NCBI GenBank assembly: GCA_001797695.1
Contig: MGQD01000106.1
Coordinates: forward strand, 452-7,010
Length of the DNA: 6,559 nt
Source of the DNA: Deltaproteobacteria bacterium RBG_13_49_15
GTDB lineage: Bacteria > Desulfobacterota > Desulfobacteria > Desulfobacterales > UBA2156
Direction of reading: 5' to 3'
The notes under the pieces were generated by a model. That model saw only the letters and a list, made by a program, of their open reading frames with translations, was not told where the DNA came from and made no database searches. Position numbers and translations under genes: made by a program. Each line of letters begins with the position of its first letter. Positions within the stretch are counted from its first letter, which is position 1. This document shows positions 1 through 6,096 of the stretch, piece after piece.

Positions 1-145
1 GTCCGGCAAAAATCAAACCAACAGCAAAGATATCGATCCGGTTGTCTATTTCAGAAAAACGATCAAATAAAATACCTGAAAAAGCCCCATCACGAGACAA
101 TGAACCGGCTAAGCCGGCGATTTTATCCATACCGATTTTTACCAA
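1..145 (-). pseudogene. Possible decayed CDP-alcohol phosphatidyltransferase fragment, running off the left edge
   Basis: A leftward frame is open from an in-frame TAA near 172 to the window edge. It can start at TTG (145, AAGGAA Shine-Dalgarno at 152-157, 6-nt gap) or ATG (130). It reads SLSRDGAFSG followed by ILFDRFSEIDNRIDIFAVG. This resembles the second half of the CDP-alcohol phosphatidyltransferase signature, where families show SRFGAFLDSxxDRxSD and then a membrane helix. Family members normally have a membrane helix and a DGxxAR segment before this point. Here the aligned positions are MDKIAG, so the first aspartates and the arginine are absent, and the usual LD is SG. There is no room for the missing N-terminus without crossing the ileS promoter and gene. 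I therefore read it as a truncated, probably non-functional remnant, or a chance match. Two forward frames are also open here (one ends at 70), so strand and coding status are uncertain. Confidence 0.33.
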
Positions 146-155
146 ATGTATTTCC

Positions 156-185
156 TTGACAGATATCCACGCTTAAGAATACATT
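156..185 (+). promoter_or_regulatory. Sigma70-type promoter for the ileS operon
   Basis: A perfect -35 box TTGACA (156-161) is followed after 18 bp by TACATT (180-185), which matches four of six bases of TATAAT. Transcription would start near 192, giving a leader of about 30 nt before the ileS ATG. That is too short for a T-box or other tRNA-sensing leader. The -35 box lies in the stretch that would carry the Shine-Dalgarno of the leftward frame, which fits this being the ileS control region and not coding DNA. Confidence 0.55.
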
Positions 186-221
186 TTTAGGACTGATTCC
201 AATTGATTATGGAGGACTTGA

Positions 222-3041
222 ATGGATTATAAGACGACGCTGAACTTGCCGCAAACGGCATTCCCCATGAAGGCGAACCTTTCCAAGCGAGAGCCGGAGC
301 AGTTGAAAGCATGGGAAGAAATGCACCTCTATGATCTTATCCGTAAACGATCTGCAGGAAGGGACCTCTTTGTCCTTCATGACGGACCACCCTACGCTAA
401 TGGATACATTCACATCGGCACGGCATTGAACAAGATACTCAAGGACATCATCGTGCGCTCCCGTCAGATGTCGGGATTTGATGCTGTTTATGTCCCGGGT
501 TGGGACTGCCATGGACTTCCCATCGAGCATAACGTGGATAAGGAATTAAAGGAAAAAAAGAAAGAGCTCTCACTGTCTCAGGTCCGGAAGCTTTGCCGTG
601 CTTATGCCGAGCGGTTTGTGAACATCCAGCGAGAGGAGTTTAAGCGTCTTGGCGTCATGGGGAACTGGGAAGATCCGTATCTCACCATGAGCTATGGGTA
701 TGAAGCGACCATCGCACGGGAATGCGGAAAGTTCGCAACAAACGGAAGCCTTTTCAGAAGCAAAAAGCCGATTTACTGGTGCTGCACCTGTCAGACCGCA
801 CTGGCGGAAGCGGAGATCGAATATCAGGATGAAACATCCCCTTCCATCTATGTCAGGTTTCCGATGATCGACGACATCAGCGACGTCGCTCCCGCTCTTG
901 CAGGAAAATCGGTTTCCGTGGTGATCTGGACAACCACGCCATGGACCATTCCGGCGAATCTGGCCATCGCGTTGCATCCGGATTTCAGATACGTGGCTGT
1001 TGATACAGGGAAGGGGGAAGCCTTTATCCTGGCCGAGGAATTGGCCGAACCCTGTATGAAAATTTTCGGGTATCCGAATTTTTCCATTATAGCCGAAATC
1101 GATCCCAAACAGATGGAGAGGAAGACTTGCCGGCACCCGATCTATGGTCGCCCGTCCATCATCGTCCTGGGGAACCACGTAACCCTGGATGCCGGGACCG
1201 GATGCGTTCACACGGCGCCTGGGCATGGGAGGGAGGACTATGAAGTGGGGCTGATGTATGGGATCGAACCATTTTCACCCGTAGACGATACCGGCCGGTT
1301 CACAAATGAAGTGGATTTTTTCAGCGGGCAGTTTGTATTTGACGCCAACCGGGAGATTAATCAAAAACTTAAGAATCTCGGGGCGCTTCTGAAAGAAGAA
1401 AAGATAAATCACTCCTACCCCCATTGCTGGCGATGCAAGGCGCCGGTTATCTATCGAGCTACCCCTCAGTGGTTTATTTCCATGGAAAAGACAGGCTTGA
1501 GAACAAAGGCTCTTGAAGCGATCGACCGGGTCGAATGGATTCCTCAATGGGGAAGGGAACGGATCTTCGGAATGATCGAAAACCGTCCGGACTGGTGCGT
1601 ATCCCGCCAGCGGGCGTGGGGGGTCCCAATCACGGTTTTTTATTGCACAGAGTGTGACTTGATCCTTTTGGACAAGACGATCATGAAACACGTCTATGAT
1701 CTTTTTGAAGAACATGGAGCGGATATCTGGTTTGAAAAGGATATATCCGAATTCTTGCCCGAAGGGACGCGTTGCAAAGGGTGCGGCGGGAACTCATTTA
1801 TCAAGGAGACCGATATCCTGGATGTCTGGTTCGACTCGGGCGTCAGCCACGCAGCGGTTCTCGAGAAACGCCCCTATCTCCGGTGGCCGGCGGACCTGTA
1901 CCTGGAGGGAAGCGATCAGCATCGCGGATGGTTCCACAGCTCTCTTTTATCGTCGGTCGGGACACGCGGAGAGGCTCCATACCGGGCTGTTCTGACCCAT
2001 GGGTTCGTGGTGGACGCCGAAGGACATAAAATGTCAAAATCGCTTGGAAACATCGTTGCCCCAAGGGAGGTCATCGACCGGTATGGAGCCGAGATCCTCC
2101 GTCTTTGGGTCAGCGCGACCGATTATCGGGAGGATGTCCGGATATCGGAAACTATCCTGACCCAACTTTCCGATGCTTACCGCCGGATCCGGAACACGAG
2201 CCGATTTATGCTGGGAAACCTCTTCGATTTCGACCCCAAAACGGATCGCGTTCCATATAAGGAGATGACGGGGATCGACCGGTTTGAACTCCATCGGCTC
2301 CAGGAGCTTATCGAAAAAGCCAATCAGGCTTACAATACCTATGAATTTCACTTGATTTATCATTCCCTCTACAACTACTGCACTCTGGATCTCAGCGCAC
2401 TGTATCTGGATATTTTAAAGGACCGGCTCTACACGTTGCCGCCCAAATCCAAAGGGAGAAGGAGCGCTCAGACCGTCATGTTCATGATCCTTGACAGAAT
2501 GGCCAGATTGATGGCGCCCATATTGCCTATTACAGCCGAAGAGATCTGGAAGCATATGCCCAAGGATGATGAAAAAGCGGAAAGCATCCATTTTCTGGCA
2601 CTGCCGAAACCCGAGACACAATTGACCGATTCTGAGCTGGCAAAAAAATGGATCCGCCTTTTTGACATTCGGGGAGAGGTCATGAAAGCCCTCGAGGAGG
2701 CAAGGGGGAAGAAGCTCATAGGGCATCCGCTCGATGCCGCCGTCACCCTTTACGCCGGTGACGAATTATATGACTTCATAAGCGATTTCGAGGATGATTT
2801 GCGATCGCTTCTTATCACCTCCAACGCCGTCCTGAAGCGCGGGAAGCCGGAAGGCGGGGGGGTTCAGAGCGGCGATACCGAAGGACTATTTATCCTTGTT
2901 GAAAAAGCCCAAGGAGACAAATGCGAACGATGCTGGGTGCACGATCCTTCAGTGGGATCGCATGCCGATCATCCTGGAATATGCAACCGATGCCTTAAAT
3001 CCCTTAAAGAAATCAGCTGCAATAGCTCCGTTTCAGGATGA
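222..3041 (+). CDS. ileS: Isoleucyl-tRNA synthetase (class I)
   Basis: This cytoplasmic enzyme charges tRNA-Ile with isoleucine using ATP and edits mischarged valine. The 939-residue length is normal for a bacterial IleRS. In order: the HIGH region PPYANGYIHIG (56-66) with HIGT in place of HIGH; PGWDCHGLPIEH (92-103); a CxxC at 187/190; the CP1 editing domain with WTTTPWTIPAN (236-246) and GTGCVHTAPGHGREDY (325-340), including the expected editing aspartate D339; WCVSRQRAWGVPI (458-470); DVWFDSG (534-540); LEGSDQHRGWF (561-571); the KMSKS loop HKMSKSLGN (602-610); the anticodon-binding helical domain (about 650-830); and a C-terminal zinc site C901/C904 and C921/C924. The start is set by GGAGG at 211-215, 6 nt before the ATG. 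It is the first gene of the rightward operon, and its stop lies 4 nt before lspA. Confidence 0.98.
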   Translation: MDYKTTLNLPQTAFPMKANLSKREPEQLKAWEEMHLYDLIRKRSAGRDLFVLHDGPPYANGYIHIGTALNKILKDIIVRSRQMSGFDAVYVPGWDCHGLPIEHNVDKELKEKKKELSLSQVRKLCRAYAERFVNIQREEFKRLGVMGNWEDPYLTMSYGYEATIARECGKFATNGSLFRSKKPIYWCCTCQTALAEAEIEYQDETSPSIYVRFPMIDDISDVAPALAGKSVSVVIWTTTPWTIPANLAIALHPDFRYVAVDTGKGEAFILAEELAEPCMKIFGYPNFSIIAEIDPKQMERKTCRHPIYGRPSIIVLGNHVTLDAGTGCVHTAPGHGREDYEVGLMYGIEPFSPVDDTGRFTNEVDFFSGQFVFDANREINQKLKNLGALLKEEKINHSYPHCWRCKAPVIYRATPQWFISMEKTGLRTKALEAIDRVEWIPQWGRERIFGMIENRPDWCVSRQRAWGVPITVFYCTECDLILLDKTIMKHVYDLFEEHGADIWFEKDISEFLPEGTRCKGCGGNSFIKETDILDVWFDSGVSHAAVLEKRPYLRWPADLYLEGSDQHRGWFHSSLLSSVGTRGEAPYRAVLTHGFVVDAEGHKMSKSLGNIVAPREVIDRYGAEILRLWVSATDYREDVRISETILTQLSDAYRRIRNTSRFMLGNLFDFDPKTDRVPYKEMTGIDRFELHRLQELIEKANQAYNTYEFHLIYHSLYNYCTLDLSALYLDILKDRLYTLPPKSKGRRSAQTVMFMILDRMARLMAPILPITAEEIWKHMPKDDEKAESIHFLALPKPETQLTDSELAKKWIRLFDIRGEVMKALEEARGKKLIGHPLDAAVTLYAGDELYDFISDFEDDLRSLLITSNAVLKRGKPEGGGVQSGDTEGLFILVEKAQGDKCERCWVHDPSVGSHADHPGICNRCLKSLKEISCNSSVSG

Positions 3042-3045
3042 TCCG

Positions 3046-3540
3046 ATGAAGACTGTCCAATCCAGATGGCTTTTTATGGCCGCTGTTTCGAGCTCCGTCG
3101 TCATTATGGATCAGGTTTCAAAAGCGCTGATCCGGTTCCATCTTTCCCTTTACCATTCGATTCCGGTGATCGACGGCTTTTTTAACATCGTTCATATTCA
3201 GAATCCCGGAGGGGCATTTGGTTTTATGGCCGGCCATCACTTTGGGTTAAAACCGGTTTTCTTTTTGGCCGGCGCCGGGATTGCCGTTTGCCTGCTCCTT
3301 TACCTCTATCAGAAGGTGCCGGCCGGGAACCGTCTTCTTTCCTTCGGGATTTCCCTCATCCTTGGAGGCGCATTCGGGAACATGATTGATCGGATACGGT
3401 TTGGAAGGGTGGTGGATTTTTTAGATGTCTATGTTGGAAATCTTCACTGGCCGGCCTTCAATGTGGCTGATAGCGCCGTCACCATCGGTGGCGGGATTTT
3501 GGTCATTCAGATGCTTCTAAAGAAGATGCCGGATTTTTAG
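3046..3540 (+). CDS. lspA: Lipoprotein signal peptidase (signal peptidase II)
   Basis: This inner-membrane aspartic protease cuts the signal peptide from diacylglyceryl-modified prolipoproteins. The 164-residue length is normal for the family. Four hydrophobic segments lie at about 8-28, 66-88, 97-113 and 138-158. Family motifs are complete: DQVSK (22-26), NPGGAFGF (53-60), GGAFGNMIDR (107-116), VVDFLD (122-127) and AFNVADSA (137-144). By family knowledge the catalytic pair is D124 (VVD) and D142 (NxAD), with conserved N53, N112 and R116. The frame is open upstream to 2896, but that part overlaps ileS. The ATG at 3046 has AGGA at 3035-3038 (7-nt gap) and gives the usual N-terminus directly before the first helix. 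Placed 4 nt after ileS, it is probably translationally coupled. An ileS-lspA pair is common in bacteria. Confidence 0.97.
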   Translation: MKTVQSRWLFMAAVSSSVVIMDQVSKALIRFHLSLYHSIPVIDGFFNIVHIQNPGGAFGFMAGHHFGLKPVFFLAGAGIAVCLLLYLYQKVPAGNRLLSFGISLILGGAFGNMIDRIRFGRVVDFLDVYVGNLHWPAFNVADSAVTIGGGILVIQMLLKKMPDF

Positions 3541-3541
3541 A

Positions 3542-3568
3542 TACAATCCATACTATGGGCCGATTGTA
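3542..3568 (+). promoter_or_regulatory. Inverted repeat / hairpin between lspA and holA
   Basis: TACAATC (3542-3548) pairs exactly with GATTGTA (3562-3568). Inside, CATA (3549-3552) and TATG (3554-3557) form a second, smaller stem, with GGCC (3558-3561) left as a bulge. The structure begins 2 nt after the lspA stop and ends 9 nt before the holA ATG. No T-run follows (AATAAACGA), so it is not a standard intrinsic terminator. It could affect holA translation or mRNA processing, but that role is inference. Confidence 0.4.
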
Positions 3569-3577
3569 AATAAACGA

Positions 3578-5044
3578 ATGGCTTCGATAAGCTATAAAAA
3601 TTTAAAACCCTATCTTGAACATCTCAAAAAACCTGACCTGTCCCCGGTTTACCTGATATTCGGGGAGGAATTTCTTTGTAAAACCTCTCTGGAAGCTGTT
3701 TTAAATCGGCTTGCTGCGGAAACGGAAGAAGCCTCCCGGAATTATTCCTATGAACCTGTGGATGGGGCTTCGGGAAACATCCGGGAGGCGATCGCCAAGC
3801 TAAACACCTATTCCCTTTTTTCCAGGGGAAAAGTGGTCGCCATCCTGGATTCGAATGTTTTCTCCTCCAAAACCGACGATGAACCATTAATCCGGAAGGC
3901 AAAGGACGCCTTTGATGCGAACGATATGAAAGCAGCGGCCGGATCCTTTCTGGGGTGGATGTCGGTGAGCCGGATTTCTTTTGAAGATATCCGCGATGAG
4001 AGCCGCCGGAAAGCCGTTAAGACCGATCTGGCAGGATCCGGAAACAGCGCATGGATAGATTCTTTGATTGATTACTGCCTGGAAAACAACCTGAAGATCC
4101 CTGAAATCGAAAATGACGCCAGGGTTTTGGAAGATGCGATCCAAAAAGGGTTTCCTCCTGGAAACCGGCTCATAATCACCGCTGTAAGGGCGGATAGGCG
4201 CACCGGGCTTTTTAAAGCCATCCTTCAATACGGGACGGTTATTGACTGCGCCATCCCCCTGGGAGAGCGGTATGCTGAAAAAGCACAACGAGAAGCGGTT
4301 CTAAAGGACGTGTTGAATGCGGTCATGACTCCTGCCAACAAAACCATCGGGAAGGAGGCGTTTGCCGCCTTGTGCGACATGACCGGATTTGATCTGAAGA
4401 CCGTAAAACAGAGCCTCGAAAAGCTGATCCATTATTCGGGGAGCCGTCCTGAAATTACGGTTACCGATGTTGAGGCGGTCCTTTCCCGAACCAGGCAGGA
4501 CCCTATTTATTCACTGACCAATGCCATTCTGGAGAAAAACAGCTTCAATGCCCTTTTTTTTCTGGATGCTCTCCTGAAAATCGACTTTCATCACATGCAG
4601 ATCCTTTCCGCCGTCGTCAATCAGATCCGGAAGCTTATTGTCGTCAACGATTTTACCTCCGGCAGCGAAGGGAAAACCTGGCGCGCCGGCTGCGAATTTG
4701 TCTATTTTAAAGAAAGCGTCATTCCCGATATTATGAATTACGATAAAAAAATTCCCGAATCCGCCATGGAATGGGATATAACGACATTGCCGGCAGGTTC
4801 CGGCTCCGAGAGAAAAGGCAAATCCGGGAAAAAGCAGGTTTCGGATTTGGGGATCATCCGGAACCCCCAAAACCCATATCCGGTATATATGCTGTTTAAA
4901 GCAGCGGAAAAGTTCACAAGAAAGATGCTTTTCGAAGCGCTCGAAAGCCTGAGGGAAGCTGACCGGCAGTTGAAAACCACGAGCCGAAACCCGAAATTCG
5001 TCCTTGAAAGGGTAATCCTTGGGATTTGCCGAAAAGAACAGTAA
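3578..5044 (+). CDS. holA: DNA polymerase III subunit delta (clamp loader), enlarged
   Basis: Delta opens the beta sliding clamp as part of the clamp-loader complex. The N-terminus has the family pattern: a short lead helix, PVYLIFGEEFL (23-33) at the degenerate P-loop position, and YSLFSRGKVVAILDS (78-92). Then come a strand GNRLIITA (195-202), the helical middle domain with FDLKTVKQSLEKLI (271-284) and ITVTDVEAVL (293-302), and a C-terminal collar domain from about 308 (YSLTNAILE) to the end. At 488 residues it is far longer than the usual ~330-350. The extra length lies in a block at about 95-190, replacing a loop and helix of ordinary delta, and in a charged insert at about 385-432 containing GSGSERKGKSGKKQ. 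The ATG has no clear Shine-Dalgarno, and no other usable start is near. HolA is assigned by pattern, not by search; the domain order supports it well. Confidence 0.88.
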   Translation: MASISYKNLKPYLEHLKKPDLSPVYLIFGEEFLCKTSLEAVLNRLAAETEEASRNYSYEPVDGASGNIREAIAKLNTYSLFSRGKVVAILDSNVFSSKTDDEPLIRKAKDAFDANDMKAAAGSFLGWMSVSRISFEDIRDESRRKAVKTDLAGSGNSAWIDSLIDYCLENNLKIPEIENDARVLEDAIQKGFPPGNRLIITAVRADRRTGLFKAILQYGTVIDCAIPLGERYAEKAQREAVLKDVLNAVMTPANKTIGKEAFAALCDMTGFDLKTVKQSLEKLIHYSGSRPEITVTDVEAVLSRTRQDPIYSLTNAILEKNSFNALFFLDALLKIDFHHMQILSAVVNQIRKLIVVNDFTSGSEGKTWRAGCEFVYFKESVIPDIMNYDKKIPESAMEWDITTLPAGSGSERKGKSGKKQVSDLGIIRNPQNPYPVYMLFKAAEKFTRKMLFEALESLREADRQLKTTSRNPKFVLERVILGICRKEQ

Positions 5045-5065
5045 ACAGCCTCGGTGCAAGGATTT

Positions 5066-5272
5066 ATGGGATTCTTCAGAGATCAGGAAGTGCAACTGGC
5101 CAAACGGCTTTTGATCCGGCAGTGTCAAAAGACGAAAACCGCCATGCCGGATGATAAGCAAATAGAAGAGTCTGCCGCCAGGTTTGTGGATGATGCCCAT
5201 AACATTGCAGCGCGGAGGGGGAAAAACGTCCTTGCGATCATCAGGGAGATGATCAGCGATCTCAAGGGATAA
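5066..5272 (+). CDS. Small hypothetical protein, predicted all-helical
   Basis: A 68-residue frame begins MGFFRDQEVQLAKRLL and ends IIREMISDLKG. It starts 21 nt after the holA stop in the same direction. It has no signal peptide, membrane segment or cysteine pair; one cysteine is present. It is rich in charged residues and looks like two or three amphipathic helices, with PDD (about residue 30) as a probable helix break. I chose the ATG at 5066 because AAGGA lies at 5058-5062, although its 3-nt gap is short. A GTG at 5054 would add four residues (MQGF) but has no ribosome site. Codon use resembles its neighbours, and operon position supports a real gene. I do not recognise its function; it may be a lineage-specific protein linked to holA. 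Confidence 0.68.
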   Translation: MGFFRDQEVQLAKRLLIRQCQKTKTAMPDDKQIEESAARFVDDAHNIAARRGKNVLAIIREMISDLKG

Positions 5273-5277
5273 AATCA

Positions 5278-5388
5278 ATGATTAAGCAGACGGGGCATGT
5301 TCTCGAAAACGGCTCCCTTGTTTTAGAGGGACGATCGTCGGATCTGCTTAGTAATCCGGAGGTTAAGAAAGCGTATCTGGGCGGCTAA
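5278..5388 (+). pseudogene. livF: C-terminal remnant of a LivF-type ABC transporter ATPase
   Basis: This 36-codon frame contains GHVLENGSLVLEG followed by SSDLLSNPEVKKAYLGG and a stop. It matches the typical C-terminus of LivF, the branched-chain amino acid ABC transporter ATPase, which ends near GYVLENGxIVLEG...ELLxNPEVKKAYLGG. Intact LivF has about 235 residues with Walker A, ABC signature and Walker B motifs, none of which is present nearby. Similarity appears to begin at about position 5293, right after the small gene ending at 5272. By chance there is an ATG at 5278 with AAGGG at 5264-5268, so a short peptide could be made, but it could not work as an ATPase. I read it as a scar of a deletion or rearrangement. 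Its last 26 bases overlap the convergent Nudix gene. Confidence 0.72.
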
Positions 5389-5899
5389 CCAGTCGTGCCG
5401 TTTTTTCTTCCAGGTAGCGTTTTAACACATAAATGCCGTCGGGTGTGTACGGTTCCTTGTCCATCGAGGAGAAAATCTCCCCGATAGAGTAAAAACCACC
5501 GGATTCGATCTCCTCTTTTTGAAGCCGGAGGGGACCGTCGAACACGCAAGCATAAGCCTTCCCAAAAACGCGGTTCCCGGTATCTTCATAATAAAAGTCG
5601 AACAAAGAGCTCAATACGACACCCTTTATCCCGAGCTCCTCCTCGAGCTCCCGCTCAGCTGCCGCTTCAACAGATTCATGAGCCAGGACGACCCCGCCGG
5701 CGGCAACATCGTAATACCCCGGATAAATATCCTTGACATCCGTTCGCTTATGGCGAAACAATTCTCCCCTGGAATTGAATACCAGAATATAGACCGCACG
5801 ATGAAAACGCTTCATTAACCGCATATTCGAGCGCTTTTCAGCGCCGATGGGATGATTGCGCCCATCTACAATCATGACCATCTCATCGCGCAGCTCCAT
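5363..5899 (-). CDS. Nudix hydrolase, YfcD-like
   Basis: The protein has 178 residues and a complete Nudix box, G(x5)E(x7)REUxEExGU, at 69-91 (GGVVLAHE ... RELEEELGI). The box binds the divalent metal used to cleave nucleoside-diphosphate-linked substrates. The flanking pattern TDVKDIYPGYYDVAAGG (53-69), FYYEDTGNRVFGKAYAC (102-118) and LQKEEIESGGFYSIGEI (126-142) closely resembles E. coli YfcD and relatives, whose physiological substrate is not settled. IPP isomerase also uses a Nudix fold, but I see no isomerase-specific pattern. The ATG at 5899 is supported by AAGGG (plus-strand CCCTT, 5907-5911) with a 7-nt gap. It is convergent with the holA operon. The domain should end near residue 166; the last eight residues are read antisense to the LivF remnant, so its C-terminus was probably created by that junction. 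Confidence 0.93.
   Translation of the reverse strand: MELRDEMVMIVDGRNHPIGAEKRSNMRLMKRFHRAVYILVFNSRGELFRHKRTDVKDIYPGYYDVAAGGVVLAHESVEAAAERELEEELGIKGVVLSSLFDFYYEDTGNRVFGKAYACVFDGPLRLQKEEIESGGFYSIGEIFSSMDKEPYTPDGIYVLKRYLEEKTARLVSRPDTLS
5382..5406 (+). terminator. Weak candidate intrinsic terminator of the rightward operon
   Basis: CGGC (5382-5385) can pair with GCCG (5397-5400) around an 11-nt loop, and six T bases follow at 5401-5406. The T-run and position fit an intrinsic terminator for the ileS-lspA-holA operon. The stem is only four base pairs, and the whole element lies inside the 3' end of the opposite-strand Nudix gene, where the T-run is simply two lysine-type codons read in reverse. 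Function is therefore uncertain. Confidence 0.33.
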
Positions 5900-5930
5900 T
5901 TCTTATCCCTTAAATTTCCTGATTACCGAG

Positions 5931-5959
5931 TACTTAGGAAAAGTGGAAGAAAAAGTCAA
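5931..5959 (-). promoter_or_regulatory. Candidate promoter for the Nudix gene
   Basis: On the minus strand TTGACT (plus 5954-5959) matches five of six -35 bases. After 17 bp comes TAAGTA (plus 5931-5936), a poor -10 match with the first two bases correct. It lies 32 nt upstream of the Nudix ATG, which is a fitting distance. Support rests mainly on the -35 box. Confidence 0.28.
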
Positions 5960-5989
5960 ATTTAGGTTTTTGGCATCATCAGGTTTGCC

Positions 5990-6017
5990 TTGAATTTTTC
6001 ACAAACTCTGATATCAA
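5990..6017 (+). promoter_or_regulatory. Candidate argC promoter with overlapping short palindrome
   Basis: TTGAAT (5990-5995) and TATCAA (6012-6017) are separated by 16 bp and each match four of six consensus bases. The -35 box overlaps TGAATTTTTCA (5991-6001), an 11-bp perfect palindrome TGAA-TTT-TTCA. It is reminiscent of, but shorter than, the ArgR operator half-sites TGAAT...ATTCA known in enteric bacteria. A role as an arginine-responsive operator is inference only. Confidence 0.27.
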
Positions 6018-6024
6018 GATTTCA

Positions 6025-6096
6025 ATGCGGAAACATCAGTACGCCTCATCAAAACGTTCAGTCTCAGGAGGGAAACTCTTTTTGGAGGAGATATGA
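6025..6096 (+). other. Short upstream ORF overlapping the argC start (23 codons)
   Basis: An ATG at 6025 opens a 23-codon frame that begins MRKHQYASSKR and stops at TGA 6094-6096. That stop overlaps the argC ATG as ATGA, the arrangement typical of translational coupling. The only ribosome site is a poor AAG at 6016-6018, while argC has its own strong GGAGG. The peptide has two arginines, so it is not a clear arginine-attenuator leader. It may be chance. Confidence 0.22.
6084..6088 (+). promoter_or_regulatory. Strong ribosome binding site of argC
   Basis: GGAGG sits 4 nt before the ATG at 6093 and fixes that start. A second strong site, AGGAGG at 6066-6071, lies upstream with no start codon at a usable distance, which is slightly unusual. 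Confidence 0.7.

Noticed and set aside
2..70. Rightward frame ending at TAA 70, as the C-terminus of an upstream gene, with CCGGCTAAGCCGG (105-117) as its terminator
   Set aside because: Twenty-two codons with no recognisable motif are too few. The inverted repeat has a very small loop and no good T-run, and is also explained as codons of the leftward frame. It cannot be excluded without more sequence.
186..221. T-box or other tRNA-sensing leader upstream of ileS
   Set aside because: The predicted leader is only about 30 nt and has no T-box sequence or specifier stem.
570..1226. Long minus-strand open frame (218 aa) inside ileS
   Set aside because: It lies wholly antisense to a clearly conserved IleRS coding region, and its translation shows no recognisable domain. 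It is a shadow frame.
2896..3045. A longer LspA with 50 extra N-terminal residues
   Set aside because: This extension overlaps the ileS zinc-site coding region in another frame. The ATG at 3046 has a ribosome site and gives the normal family length.
4511..5278. 255-aa minus-strand open frame across the holA end and the small gene
   Set aside because: It is antisense to holA and the small downstream gene, rich in Phe/Pro/Gly in a way typical of reverse-strand reading, and has no family motif or ribosome site.
5313..5358. Hairpins TCCCT/AGGGA and CGGAT/ATCCG as a terminator for the leftward Nudix gene
   Set aside because: The stems are five base pairs with 8-10 nt loops and are not followed by a proper T-run on the minus strand. 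They lie within the LivF remnant, so chance is likely.
5972..5999. GGCA...TGCC hairpin followed by a T-rich stretch in the Nudix-argC spacer, as a terminator
   Set aside because: The stem is only four base pairs, and no transcript from the left is expected to need termination there because the spacer lies between divergent genes.
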